In this document: positions 57,001-64,000 of the stretch, one piece after another | Numbering within the stretch: the stretch's first letter is position 1 | Layout: each line of letters starts with the position of its first letter | Translations under genes and position numbers: made by a program | Assembly: GCF_036288925.1 (NCBI RefSeq) | Contig: NZ_CP127167.1 | Span: 1,302,001 to 1,366,000, forward strand | From: Haemophilus parainfluenzae | GTDB taxonomy: Bacteria > Pseudomonadota > Gammaproteobacteria > Enterobacterales > Pasteurellaceae | Reading direction: 5' to 3' | DNA: 64,000 nucleotides | Notes under the pieces: generated by a model | Told to the model about the DNA's origin: nothing | The model's input: only the letters and a program-made list of their open reading frames with translations | Databases searched by the model: none

Positions 57001-57931
57001 GGATGAGCTGAAATTCAACTTAAAAGATCGCGTACAGGAAAGTATTTCTGCTGTGGCAGATGATGGTATTGAACAAAGCGGGCTGCATATTTGGAGCTTT
57101 GCAGAGCTGCCACAATGTTACGAACAAAAACAACGTGGTTTCAGCGTCAAAGCGTTCCCGGCCATCGTAGATGAAAAAGATGCGGTTGGTATCAAACTGT
57201 TTGAAACAGAATTTGAGCAAGCGGTGGCGATGCAACAAGGTTTGCGCCGCTTATTGTTGCTCAATGTACCGTCACCGATTAAATATCTGCATGAAAAATT
57301 GCCGAATAAGGCTAAATTAGGTCTGTATTTTACTCCGTTCGGTCGCGTGTTGGATTTGATTGATGACTGTATCGCTTGTGCGGTGGATAAACTGATTGCT
57401 GATTTTGGCGGTTTTGTGTGGGATGAAGCAGGCTTTGAAAAATTGCGTGATTTCGTTCGAGAAAATCTGAATGAAGTGACCGTGGATATCGCGCAGAAAG
57501 TGGAACAAATCCTCTCTCTCAATCACGCCTTAAACCAACGTTTAAAAGGCAAAATGGATTTCACCATGGCCTTTGCCTTTTCTGATATTAAGGCGCAATT
57601 AAGCGGGCTGATTTATCCAGGTTTTGTGCAAAAGAGCGGTTATGATCGCCTATCAGATTTACAACGCTATCTGCAAGCCGTTGATAAGCGTATTGATAAA
57701 CTGGCTCAAGAGGTGAACCGCGATCGTGCCGCGATGCTACGCGTGGAACAAGTGCAACAGGCTTATCAACAATTACTCGCTAAACTGCCGAAATCTAAAC
57801 CAATTTCTGATGAAGTGGCAGAAATTCGCTATATGATCGAGGAATTGCGTGTGAGTTTATTTGCTCAGCAGTTAGGTACGAAGTACCAGGTGTCGGATAA
57901 GCGGATTTTGAATGTGATTGCCGATATTTAA
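54020..57931 (+). CDS. hrpA: ATP-dependent RNA helicase HrpA
   Basis: The 1303-residue DEAH-box helicase has Walker A VAGETGSGKTTQLPK (about residue 110), DEAH (IIDEAHERSL), SAT, and the helicase motif VI QRKGRCGRV. The HA2/OB region and the long C-terminal HrpA-specific domain (DUF3418) follow. It acts on RNA, including rescue of stalled ribosomes in E. coli. Length and frame are normal. Confidence 0.96.
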   Translation: MKNKSIKRELNPIQQSLFSKLKDIMLVDQRRLSARIHGIGKIKSQEAQQAVAAEIQMQIEQAQLRVENRKSAVKNPIVFPESLPVSQRKAEIQKLLSEHQVIVVAGETGSGKTTQLPKMCLELGFGNLGMIGHTQPRRIAARSVAARIAEELETELGDLVGYKVRFNDQISDDTQIKLMTDGILLAEIQNDRFLNQYSCLIIDEAHERSLNNDFILGYLKQLLPRRRDLKLIITSATIDVERFSKHFNNAPIIEVSGRTYPVEVRYRPVVEEDDQDQLQSILNAVDELQAEGRGDILIFMNGEREIRDTAEALQKQNLKHTEILPLFARLSAQEQNKIFHPSGLNRIVLATNVAETSLTVPGIKYVIDPGTARISRYSYRTKVQRLPIEPISQASANQRKGRCGRVSEGICIRLYSEEDFNSRPEFTDPEILRTNLASVILQMTALGLDDIEAFPFVDSPDKRHIQDGIKLLEELGAFEIVRTKSGEKRQLTAAGRQLSQFPVDPRLAKMLLSAVSQDALHEVMIIVAALSIQDPRERPQEKQQASDEKHRRFADKKSDFLAFLNLWRYLQEQQKELSKNQFRRQCQKDFLNYLRIREWQDIYHQIRLTVREMGLPINSEKAEYQQIHTALLSGLLSHIGLKEAEKQQYLGARNAHFAIFPNSVLFKKQPKWVMAAELVETSKLWGRMVAEIEPEWIEPLAEHLIKKSYSEPRWSKSRGAVIADEKVTLYGVPIVAARPVNYGSIDPTVSREIFIQSALVEGDWNTKHKFFKENQRLVREVEELEHKSRRRDILVDDRTLFEFYDQRIGTEVVSQKHFDTWWKKAQQKDPELLNFERSFLINDDAEQVSKLDFPNFWHQGNLKLKLTYQFEPGTDADGVTVHIPLPLLNQVEMTGFDWQIPGLREELVIALIKSLPKSYRRNFVPAPNYAQAFLSRAVPLEKPLLDTLIYELRRMTGVTVEAEHWNWEQIPSHLKMTFRVVDENGKKIAESMNLDELKFNLKDRVQESISAVADDGIEQSGLHIWSFAELPQCYEQKQRGFSVKAFPAIVDEKDAVGIKLFETEFEQAVAMQQGLRRLLLLNVPSPIKYLHEKLPNKAKLGLYFTPFGRVLDLIDDCIACAVDKLIADFGGFVWDEAGFEKLRDFVRENLNEVTVDIAQKVEQILSLNHALNQRLKGKMDFTMAFAFSDIKAQLSGLIYPGFVQKSGYDRLSDLQRYLQAVDKRIDKLAQEVNRDRAAMLRVEQVQQAYQQLLAKLPKSKPISDEVAEIRYMIEELRVSLFAQQLGTKYQVSDKRILNVIADI

Positions 57932-57955
57932 TATATATAGAGAGATTAATAAAAT

Positions 57956-58594
57956 ATGGCTATAAAAAATAACCAGAAGCAGAGATATAGTTATTTTTGT
58001 CATGACTCGAGAAACTCTTATTTTTTTAATAAGAATTTTAATAAAACTAATAGTTTCAAAACAAATTTTTCAAATTCAAAATTTTCGAATTGTGGACTTG
58101 TCAGTGCGAAGTTTAAATTTTGTTCTTTTTATAATGTGATATTTGATAATTGCTATATTAGAGGTGCTTTATTTAAAAAATGTAATCTTATAAATACAAA
58201 TTTTAGAAATTGTATAGTTAGTTCATCTGTATTTGAACGTTCAAAATTAAATAATTGTCAGTTCATTGATTGTATCATTTTAGATAAAAATCAATTATTA
58301 GATTCTTGCCAATTCTGTAATACAGAAAGACTATCTTGTTTTCCTTATGAAAAAGAATTTGATTCTAGGCTTATTAGAGAAGTTAGGACGCTAAGAGAAA
58401 ACTTTTTTATTAGGCGATCAACTATTCTTCATCGCAAAAAAGGAAAATTGGAAACCGTATCAATAAAATATCTTTGTAGAGTTTTTGGTGAGCGCTTTTT
58501 GATTCAAAATATTTCTAAGCTTTCAACGCTTATAACGAAAGAGTTTTATAGTCTGAGCTATATTATAACTATGTTGAATAAAATACGAAGTTGA
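57956..58594 (+). CDS. Pentapeptide-repeat protein, AT-rich
   Basis: The 212-residue protein has repeated five-residue steps with Phe/Leu/Cys/Ile at the core (NFSNSKFSNCGLVSAKFKFC, continuing to residue 115), which would form a right-handed beta helix. The C-terminal 80 residues are basic and helical (RRSTILHRKKGK). It is much more AT-rich than hrpA, which it follows by 24 bp, so it is probably a late arrival. Function is unknown. Qnr-type gyrase protection is possible in principle but unsupported. Confidence 0.75.
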   Translation: MAIKNNQKQRYSYFCHDSRNSYFFNKNFNKTNSFKTNFSNSKFSNCGLVSAKFKFCSFYNVIFDNCYIRGALFKKCNLINTNFRNCIVSSSVFERSKLNNCQFIDCIILDKNQLLDSCQFCNTERLSCFPYEKEFDSRLIREVRTLRENFFIRRSTILHRKKGKLETVSIKYLCRVFGERFLIQNISKLSTLITKEFYSLSYIITMLNKIRS

Positions 58595-59126
58595 TGTAGG
58601 ATCTAGTTACCCGGTTCTATTGCCCTCAGTATTCCAACATTAAAATAAAAGAAAATGTCTACGGACCGATGCGGGTTGTCTTCTTTTATATATAATTCTT
58701 TAATGGGGGTGTTGCCTATGGTAATGGATATTTTAACAATTAGTAACTTTATTGTTTTTGTTATGTATAAGATACTATTTGTAATCAATATTGAGGTTAG
58801 CAATAGAATTGACAATAGTCGCCTTCCCGATGGCGCACTTTTTCTACGTGTGCCTTTTCCAAAAAATATAAGCATACGCCAGAAAGCATGCATTATTTAT
58901 AGTTCTTCAAGATAGTACAAGCGTTCATGCTTGTGCTTATTTGGTCAAAGCGAGGACGCTTGAACCATCGCTCTGTTTTAAAAAAGTGCGGTTGTTTTCT
59001 CAAACGTTTTTTATTAACTGCAAAAATTTAATTAAAATCAACCGCACTTTATCCCCAAAATTCTTTTTGTGATCTATCTCAAATTTTCGTATTGAACTGA
59101 TTTACAACAGCCAATTCAATCGCTAA
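58595..59126. other. Gene-poor AT-rich stretch
   Basis: Two overlapping opposite frames (58603-58893 minus, 58655-58915 plus) lack good ribosome sites, and I do not call either. An inverted uptake-signal pair lies at about 58986-59050, and a CRP-N-like site (TGTGA-N6-TCAAA) at 59068-59083. The rest shows nothing recognisable. Confidence 0.5.
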
Positions 59127-59351
59127 TTAGCCACACAAATGGGCGTCAACCCAGCGTTCTTAACCATTCCAATGTTACAAGCCTCTAACTTAGGTCGTGG
59201 TTTATCACCGGTTTCTGGCGTGGTTGTAGCAGTATCTGGTATGGGAAAAATCTCACCATTTGAAATCGTAAAGCGTATGTCTGTACCAATGTTGGTTGGT
59301 TTTATTTGTCTGATTATCGGCACAGAAATCTTTGTTTCTGTTGCCGCCTAG
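59127..59351 (+). pseudogene. dcuC: 3' remnant of dcuC (C4-dicarboxylate transporter)
   Basis: The 74 codons from LATQMGVNPAF to the stop match the C-terminus of DcuC, with LGRGLSPVSGVVVAVSGMGKISPFEIVKR nearly as in E. coli DcuC. A stop codon lies immediately upstream in frame and the other 80 percent of the gene is missing. A CRP-like site 45 bp upstream may be the remains of its promoter. The original terminator (59367-59395) is kept. Confidence 0.85.
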
Positions 59352-59366
59352 ATTGATAGGTAAAAA

Positions 59367-59400
59367 AGAAGGGCTGATAGTGAATATCAGCCCTTTTGTT
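59367..59400 (+). terminator. Terminator after the dcuC remnant
   Basis: GGGCTGATA and TATCAGCCC form a 9-bp stem with a TTTTG tail. It also lies at the end of the convergent folK gene. Confidence 0.88.
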
Positions 59401-59405
59401 TTGAG

Positions 59406-59909
59406 TTAAGTGCGGTCAATTTTTTCGCTATTTTTGATTTTATGCATTTGATGATTTTCAAAGGCTTTCACCAAATCTGCGACTTTTTCACCTTCCGGTA
59501 AAACCAAATCTTGTGCGATATCATTAAGCGGCACAATCACGAATTCGCGATTTTTCATATCGTAATGAGGCACGGTTAAGCGTTCATTTTGAATGATTTG
59601 ATCGCCGTATAGCAGAATATCCAAATCCAGTGTACGCTCACCCCAACGACGTAAACGTACGCGACCTTGTTTATTTTCAATGCGTTGCAATTCATCGAGC
59701 AAAGCTAAAGGTGGGCGAGTGGTTTCAATCATCGCTACCGCATTCACATAATCAGGTTGATCTTGCGGGCCTAATGGTTTGCTTTGATAAAACCCGCTGA
59801 CCGATTGTAATTCGGTATTAGGCAGCGCAGAAATTGCCTCTAATGCGGAATTTAATTGTTCTGTCGGCGTATTTAAATTGCTGCCAAGGGCGATATATAC
59901 TTGAACCAT
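59406..59909 (-). CDS. folK: HPPK, folate-pathway pyrophosphokinase
   Basis: The 167-residue enzyme transfers pyrophosphate from ATP to 6-hydroxymethyl-dihydropterin. The HPPK signature RWGERTLDLDILLYG (about residues 82-96) with the magnesium aspartates is intact, as are YIALGSNL at the start and VPHYDMKNREFVIVPL. Its ATG overlaps the pcnB stop (TAATG), so it is translated with pcnB. Confidence 0.96.
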   Translation of the reverse strand: MVQVYIALGSNLNTPTEQLNSALEAISALPNTELQSVSGFYQSKPLGPQDQPDYVNAVAMIETTRPPLALLDELQRIENKQGRVRLRRWGERTLDLDILLYGDQIIQNERLTVPHYDMKNREFVIVPLNDIAQDLVLPEGEKVADLVKAFENHQMHKIKNSEKIDRT

Positions 59910-61405
59910 TAGTTAGCCGCCTTAGGTTTATGTCTGCGGTAATATTTTTTCTTCGGCGCTGGATGCAATTTTTGTTGCTCTTGAACCAATTGACGACGTT
60001 GTTCTTGATTGCTGAGTTGGTACTCATGCCACCATTTTGCGAGTTCAACGGTTTCACCGCCTTCCACTTCAGCACGCATCGCCAATAAATCAAAGGCTGC
60101 ACGGAATTTTTGATGTTCCATCGTGCGAGCAGGGTGAGAACCGGTACGTTTAAGCAGTTGTAATTGCAACATCCAAATATCACGAATGACGGATGTATGA
60201 CGACGAGGTGCGGCTAATGATCGGCATAATTGATCAAGCACTTCATTGCCTGCAAGGGCATAGGCATCGTGATTGTTTAAGCCACCTTCATTTTTCAGCA
60301 CATCCACTTTTTCGCGTAATGGATACCAGAAGAATGCCGCAAATAAAAAGGCTGGATTAATACGTAATTTATCGGCAATACGTTCATCAGTTGAATTTAA
60401 CGAAGTTAAAATCATGCGCTCCGCAAGGCTGTCTTCTTTTTCGGTGAAATAAGGCGTTAAGCTCGGGAAAAGCTGTTCAAATAAGCCATATTGACGAAGC
60501 AATTTATAGGTTTTTACGCCATTGCCAGACTGCAATAATTTTAAGCTTTCATCGAATAAACGTGCGGGTGGAATATTTTTCAGCAATGGTGCAAGCTCAC
60601 GAATTGGCTGTTCACTTGGTTTTTCCAAGAACATATCCAATTTCGCCATAAAGCGCACAGAGCGTAACATACGCACAGGATCTTCTTGATAACGGGTAAC
60701 CGGATCGCCAATCAGACGTAATTTCCCGTTTTTCAGGTCATCAATTCCGTTGAAGTAATCACGCAACGTATTATCTTGCGGATTGTAGTAAAGGGCGTTT
60801 ACGGTGAAGTCACGGCGCTCCGCATCTTGTTCAATAGTGCCATACACGTTATCACGTAATAACATCCCTTCATCACTTTGTTTCGCTTGATTTTCACTGC
60901 GCGCATCTGAATGATTAGCACGGAATGTGGCCACTTCGATCACATCGCGACCAAACATAATATGCGCAAGACGGAAACGACGACCAACTAAACGACATTG
61001 ACGTTGGAATACCGCTTGAATTTGGTCGGGACGTGCATTTGTTGCTACATCAAAATCTTTTGGATGTTTGCCCAACAATAAATCACGCAAACAACCACCA
61101 ACGATATAAGCGTCATAACCTTGGCGTTGCAATTTTTCTACCACGGTAATGGCATTACGGCTAAACATACGTGGGTTAATACCAAAATAAGAGGCTTTAA
61201 CGATATGTTTGTCGTGACGATGCGCTTGGGTGTTCGTTTTTTTGTGGTGAGAAGAGGACGGGGCGATCTTGGGTTGTGAACGCTCTGTTTTTGAAACGTT
61301 TGGTTTTTCAGTTTTTGGCGCCGTTTTGGGGACAGGCGAATTTATATTGGTTTCAGTTTCTTTTTTAGTTTTTTTACCAAATAAATTTTTTATATAAGTA
61401 AGAAT
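59909..61405 (-). CDS. pcnB: Poly(A) polymerase, with probable AUU start codon
   Basis: The enzyme adds poly(A) tails to RNA, marking them for decay. The catalytic DxD is in GGCLRDLLLGKHPKDFDVAT and the C-terminus is basic. The first in-frame ATG (61168) gives 419 residues, but the frame stays open for 79 codons upstream with a plausible basic, Lys/Ser-rich N-terminus (ILTYIKNLFGKKTKKETE). It ends at ATT (61403-61405), six bases after GGAG. E. coli pcnB also starts at AUU, which limits its expression, so I use this start (498 residues). Another ATT lies one codon earlier. Confidence 0.85.
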   Translation of the reverse strand: MLTYIKNLFGKKTKKETETNINSPVPKTAPKTEKPNVSKTERSQPKIAPSSSHHKKTNTQAHRHDKHIVKASYFGINPRMFSRNAITVVEKLQRQGYDAYIVGGCLRDLLLGKHPKDFDVATNARPDQIQAVFQRQCRLVGRRFRLAHIMFGRDVIEVATFRANHSDARSENQAKQSDEGMLLRDNVYGTIEQDAERRDFTVNALYYNPQDNTLRDYFNGIDDLKNGKLRLIGDPVTRYQEDPVRMLRSVRFMAKLDMFLEKPSEQPIRELAPLLKNIPPARLFDESLKLLQSGNGVKTYKLLRQYGLFEQLFPSLTPYFTEKEDSLAERMILTSLNSTDERIADKLRINPAFLFAAFFWYPLREKVDVLKNEGGLNNHDAYALAGNEVLDQLCRSLAAPRRHTSVIRDIWMLQLQLLKRTGSHPARTMEHQKFRAAFDLLAMRAEVEGGETVELAKWWHEYQLSNQEQRRQLVQEQQKLHPAPKKKYYRRHKPKAAN

Positions 61406-61451
61406 AATTTACTCCATTCTCTATGTTAAATGCGCATTTGATAAAAACACG

Positions 61452-61481
61452 AAAAGTGCGGTTGTTTTTGACCGCACTTTT
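61452..61481 (-). terminator. Inverted uptake-signal terminator between dksA and pcnB
   Basis: AAAAGTGCGGT and ACCGCACTTTT form an 11-bp stem. It also places two uptake signals head to head. Confidence 0.85.
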
Positions 61482-61502
61482 TCGTTGGGTTATTTGAATC
61501 AA

Positions 61503-61940
61503 TTAACCTGCGACTTGTTTTTCACGAATTTCAGCAAGAGTTTTGCAATCAATACAAAGATCAGCAGTAGGGCGCGCTTCTAAACGACGGATGCCAATTT
61601 CTTCCCCACAAGAATCGCAATAACCGAAATCATCGGTATCTAATTTTTTCAATGTATATTCAATCTTTTTCATTAATTTACGCTCGCGATCGCGGTTGCG
61701 TAATTCCAGACTGAATTCTTCTTCTTGTGTCGCACGATCTGCAGGATCAGGGAAGTTAGACGCTTCATCTTGCATATGAGCAACGGTTCTTGATGCTTCT
61801 TCTACAATTTGTTCGTGCCATGCAGTTAAAATTTTTCTGAAATGAAGAATTTGATCTTTATTCATGTATTCTTCATCAGGCTTTAGTTGATAGGGTTTAA
61901 CACCTGCTAAATCTAGCAAACTTAGAGACGCCTTAGACAT
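61503..61940 (-). CDS. dksA: RNA polymerase-binding transcription factor DksA
   Basis: The 145-residue factor works with ppGpp in the RNA polymerase secondary channel to repress rRNA promoters. It has a coiled coil (about residues 35-105) with the acidic tip DPADRA, and a four-cysteine zinc finger ([10 protein letters not shown], then [10 protein letters not shown]). It is divergent from comEC and upstream of pcnB-folK, as in H. influenzae. Confidence 0.97.
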   Translation of the reverse strand: MSKASLSLLDLAGVKPYQLKPDEEYMNKDQILHFRKILTAWHEQIVEEASRTVAHMQDEASNFPDPADRATQEEEFSLELRNRDRERKLMKKIEYTLKKLDTDDFGYCDSCGEEIGIRRLEARPTADLCIDCKTLAEIREKQVAG

Positions 61941-62105
61941 AATAACTCCTAATTGTGGTACAGATTTTTACGACTTCCTGTCTTGTTGTTGTGATGGGTT
62001 CTCATCATCTAAAAAATAGTTGAGATCAGCCCCTGTTATTTTGAGGGCGATATAAATAGCAGAACTTCATCTATTTAGCAAATAAATTTAACCTGGAAAT
62101 TTAAA

Positions 62106-62127
62106 TTTTGCGATCGAGATCGCAAAA
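62106..62127 (+). promoter_or_regulatory. CRP-S competence regulatory site upstream of comEC
   Basis: The sequence TTTTGCGATC-GA-GATCGCAAAA fits the CRP-S (competence regulatory element) consensus with a full symmetric core. In H. influenzae rec2 (comEC) belongs to the Sxy/CRP competence regulon. The centre is 87 bp upstream of the ATG. Confidence 0.93.
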
Positions 62128-62202
62128 AATGGCGTAATTATTTGTTTATTTATGAGGTTAAGGCTAGGTTGCCTTATTTTCTCGCGATAGATCACACTCC
62201 AA

Positions 62203-64000
62203 ATGAAACTCACGTTATTTCAACTGTGCATCATGCTCATCATTTCAGCCTTTTCTTTGCTTATCGTGCCTGATTTTTTACTGTTTACCTGGCAACGAGC
62301 GGGGCTGAGCATTTTAATGTTGGTTATGACTGCATTTTGTTTCCATTGGTTCAATTATTTTAAAGTCAGAAATTTTTGCATTAACGGCATTTGTTTTTTG
62401 CTTGCCTTAGCTTACGTGCATTCACAAGCCTTGTCCTTATTGACTCAAGCAGAAAAAATCTCCAGTTTACCGAATAAAATCGCTTTAGATCTTCACATCT
62501 CAGAAATTTTTCATCAGCAAGATTATCAAACGTTGGTTGCAAGAACGTCCTTATTTGATGGGCAAGAACAACGGATTTTTATTAATTGGAAAACACCTGA
62601 AAAGCCACAGTTAGGCGAAGTTTGGCGAGCTGATGTAAAGCTTCGTCCTATTTCGGCGAGATTAAATCATGGAGGGTTTGATCGACAACAATGGTATTTT
62701 TCCAAAAGAATTATTGCCGTAGGGAATGTGAAAAGTGCGGTCAAAATTGGTGAAGATTTTTCTTTCCGCACACATTTTCTACAAAATAGCCTCAAACAGA
62801 CGGAAGGGCTTTCTTTACAAGGTTTACTTATCGCATTGGCATTTGGTGAGCGAGCTTGGCTGGATAATAAAACGTGGCTGATTTACCAACAAACGAATAC
62901 AGCACATTTAATTGCCATTTCAGGACTCCATATCGGTTTAGCAATGGGCTTAGGCTTTTTCTTTGCTCGATTCTTGCAACTTGCACTGCCTACACGCTTT
63001 ATTTCGCCCTGGTTTCCGCTTTGCTTTGGTGTATTGATTGCTTTAGGTTATGCCTATTTAGCTGGATTTAGTTTACCAACCTTCCGTGCAATGATGGCAT
63101 TGGTTTTTATTGCCATCCTTCAATTTTCTCGGCGATATTACACACCTTTGCAAATGCTGTGTTTGGTGGTAGTATTTTTGCTTTTTTGTGATCCGCTTAT
63201 GCCGCTTTCGGTGAGCTTTTGGCTTTCAATTGGTGCCGTTACCTGTCTGATTGTGTGGTACCGATATGTTCCCTTATCAATCATTGAATGGCGACATCAA
63301 AAATTATCCAACAAAGTGCGGTGGATTTTAGGCTTGTTTCATTTGCAGTTGGGGCTGCTGATTTTATTCACGCCTATTCAGCTTTTCTTTTTTAATGGTA
63401 CGGCGTTAAATGGATTCTTAGCAAATTTAATTGCAGTGCCCTTGTATAGTTTCTTACTTGTACCCTTAATTCTCTTTGCGGTATTAACGAATGGTGCATT
63501 TTCTTCTTGGCATCTTTCAAATGCGATTGCTCAAGGTATTACACAATGCCTTAGTTTTTTCCAAGGCTGGTACATGCCGATTTCAATTAATTTATCTCTC
63601 ATTCTGACCACACTTTTAAGCCTTGTTTTCGGCGGAATGTTATATGGTTTGTATTTTGCATCTCAAAGGAAAACAAAAAACACACCGCTAAAATCAAGTC
63701 GATTTTTCACATTAAACAGCACAAAAATCTTATCACCAGAAGAGTATAAACAAGCGCTTCGTAGTGTCATTTTTATTTTTTGTTTTTGTATTGGCACGCT
63801 TGGGTATCGATATATCATGAAACCCAAATGGCAGTTAGATACGTTAGATGTTGGACAAGGTTTAGCAACCTTAATTGTGAAAGACGGGAAAGGTGTATTG
63901 TATGACACAGGGCCTGCTTGGCAGAGTGGAATAGGTGGCTCTTCTATGGTGGAATTGGAAATATTGCCTTATCTTCAACGAGAAGGCATTGAACTTGAAA
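62203..64000 (+). CDS. comEC: DNA uptake channel protein ComEC/Rec2 (partial)
   Basis: The first 599 codons are present and the rest runs off the right edge. ComEC moves one strand of transforming DNA across the inner membrane. Several N-terminal helices are followed by an OB-like domain, then the competence domain with HLIAISGLHIGLAMGLGFFFA (about residue 240). A metallo-beta-lactamase-like domain begins near residue 545 (LDTLDVGQGLATLIVKDGKG). The start ATG at 62203 is preceded by a weak SD. The CRP-S site upstream implies induction during competence. Confidence 0.95.
   Translation, partial: MKLTLFQLCIMLIISAFSLLIVPDFLLFTWQRAGLSILMLVMTAFCFHWFNYFKVRNFCINGICFLLALAYVHSQALSLLTQAEKISSLPNKIALDLHISEIFHQQDYQTLVARTSLFDGQEQRIFINWKTPEKPQLGEVWRADVKLRPISARLNHGGFDRQQWYFSKRIIAVGNVKSAVKIGEDFSFRTHFLQNSLKQTEGLSLQGLLIALAFGERAWLDNKTWLIYQQTNTAHLIAISGLHIGLAMGLGFFFARFLQLALPTRFISPWFPLCFGVLIALGYAYLAGFSLPTFRAMMALVFIAILQFSRRYYTPLQMLCLVVVFLLFCDPLMPLSVSFWLSIGAVTCLIVWYRYVPLSIIEWRHQKLSNKVRWILGLFHLQLGLLILFTPIQLFFFNGTALNGFLANLIAVPLYSFLLVPLILFAVLTNGAFSSWHLSNAIAQGITQCLSFFQGWYMPISINLSLILTTLLSLVFGGMLYGLYFASQRKTKNTPLKSSRFFTLNSTKILSPEEYKQALRSVIFIFCFCIGTLGYRYIMKPKWQLDTLDVGQGLATLIVKDGKGVLYDTGPAWQSGIGGSSMVELEILPYLQREGIELE

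Noticed and set aside
58603..58915. Two overlapping opposite frames (96 and 86 codons)
   Set aside because: Neither has a good ribosome site or a family I recognise. The region looks like degraded AT-rich DNA.

Overview
The window is a junction between a Pasteurellaceae chromosome and an integrative conjugative element (ICE) that carries beta-lactamase genes. The chromosome is AT-rich, full of Haemophilus-type DNA uptake signals (AAGTGCGGT), and has H. influenzae-like gene order: pgsA-metC-mpl, mltA-tcdA-znuA-rlmL and dksA-pcnB-folK next to comEC/rec2. Haemophilus parainfluenzae or a close relative is the best guess. The species is inferred, not proven.

Bases 1-40459 are the right-hand part of an ICE of the ICEHin1056/PAPI-1 (PFGI-1, 'GI' type IV secretion) class. 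It ends at the 3' end of a tRNA-Leu(UAA) gene. The left end, including integrase and relaxase, lies outside the window. Just inside the left edge sits an intact Tn2/Tn3-type transposon (440-8230, 38-bp inverted repeats, target duplication AATTA). It carries blaTEM-1 under a deletion-created promoter, tnpR, and tnpA split by a 2971-bp ISEcp1-blaCTX-M-15-orf477delta unit (target duplication TCATA). Next comes the conjugation operon on the minus strand (8740-24654): PilL-like lipoprotein, TIGR03759, lytic transglycosylase, TIGR03765, coupling protein TraD, TIGR03747, RAQPRD protein, pilin-like and VirB3/B8/B9/B10/B7-like proteins, VirB4 ATPase, and a TraG-N protein. A maintenance block follows (24753-40384): TraX, RadC, DUF3560, DUF3577, TopB, a fertility-inhibition protein, SSB, DUF3158, TIGR03761, STY4528 replication protein, DUF2857, ParB, DnaB and ParA. 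The element can thus partition, replicate, protect its single-stranded DNA, transfer itself and possibly hinder rival plasmids.

The non-coding DNA of the ICE is unusually structured. There are four mRNA leaders that fold as H-type pseudoknots, six tandem 36-bp units whose hairpin stems covary, a pair of about 150-nt structured elements between topB and the DUF3577 gene, and palindrome clusters inside the replication-protein gene that look like an origin. A site with the competence CRP-S core (TGCGA-N6-TCGCA) lies beside the transposon, upstream of a DUF3742-like gene. It resembles the CRP-S site in front of comEC at the far right of the window.

Bases 40460-64000 are chromosome: tRNA-Leu and tRNA-Gly, pgsA, a peroxiredoxin, metC, mpl, a DUF2301 protein, initiator tRNA-Met, mltA, tcdA, znuA, rlmL, a Kef-type exchanger, two small membrane proteins, hrpA, an AT-rich pentapeptide-repeat gene, a dcuC remnant, folK, pcnB (apparently starting at AUU), dksA and the first 599 codons of comEC.
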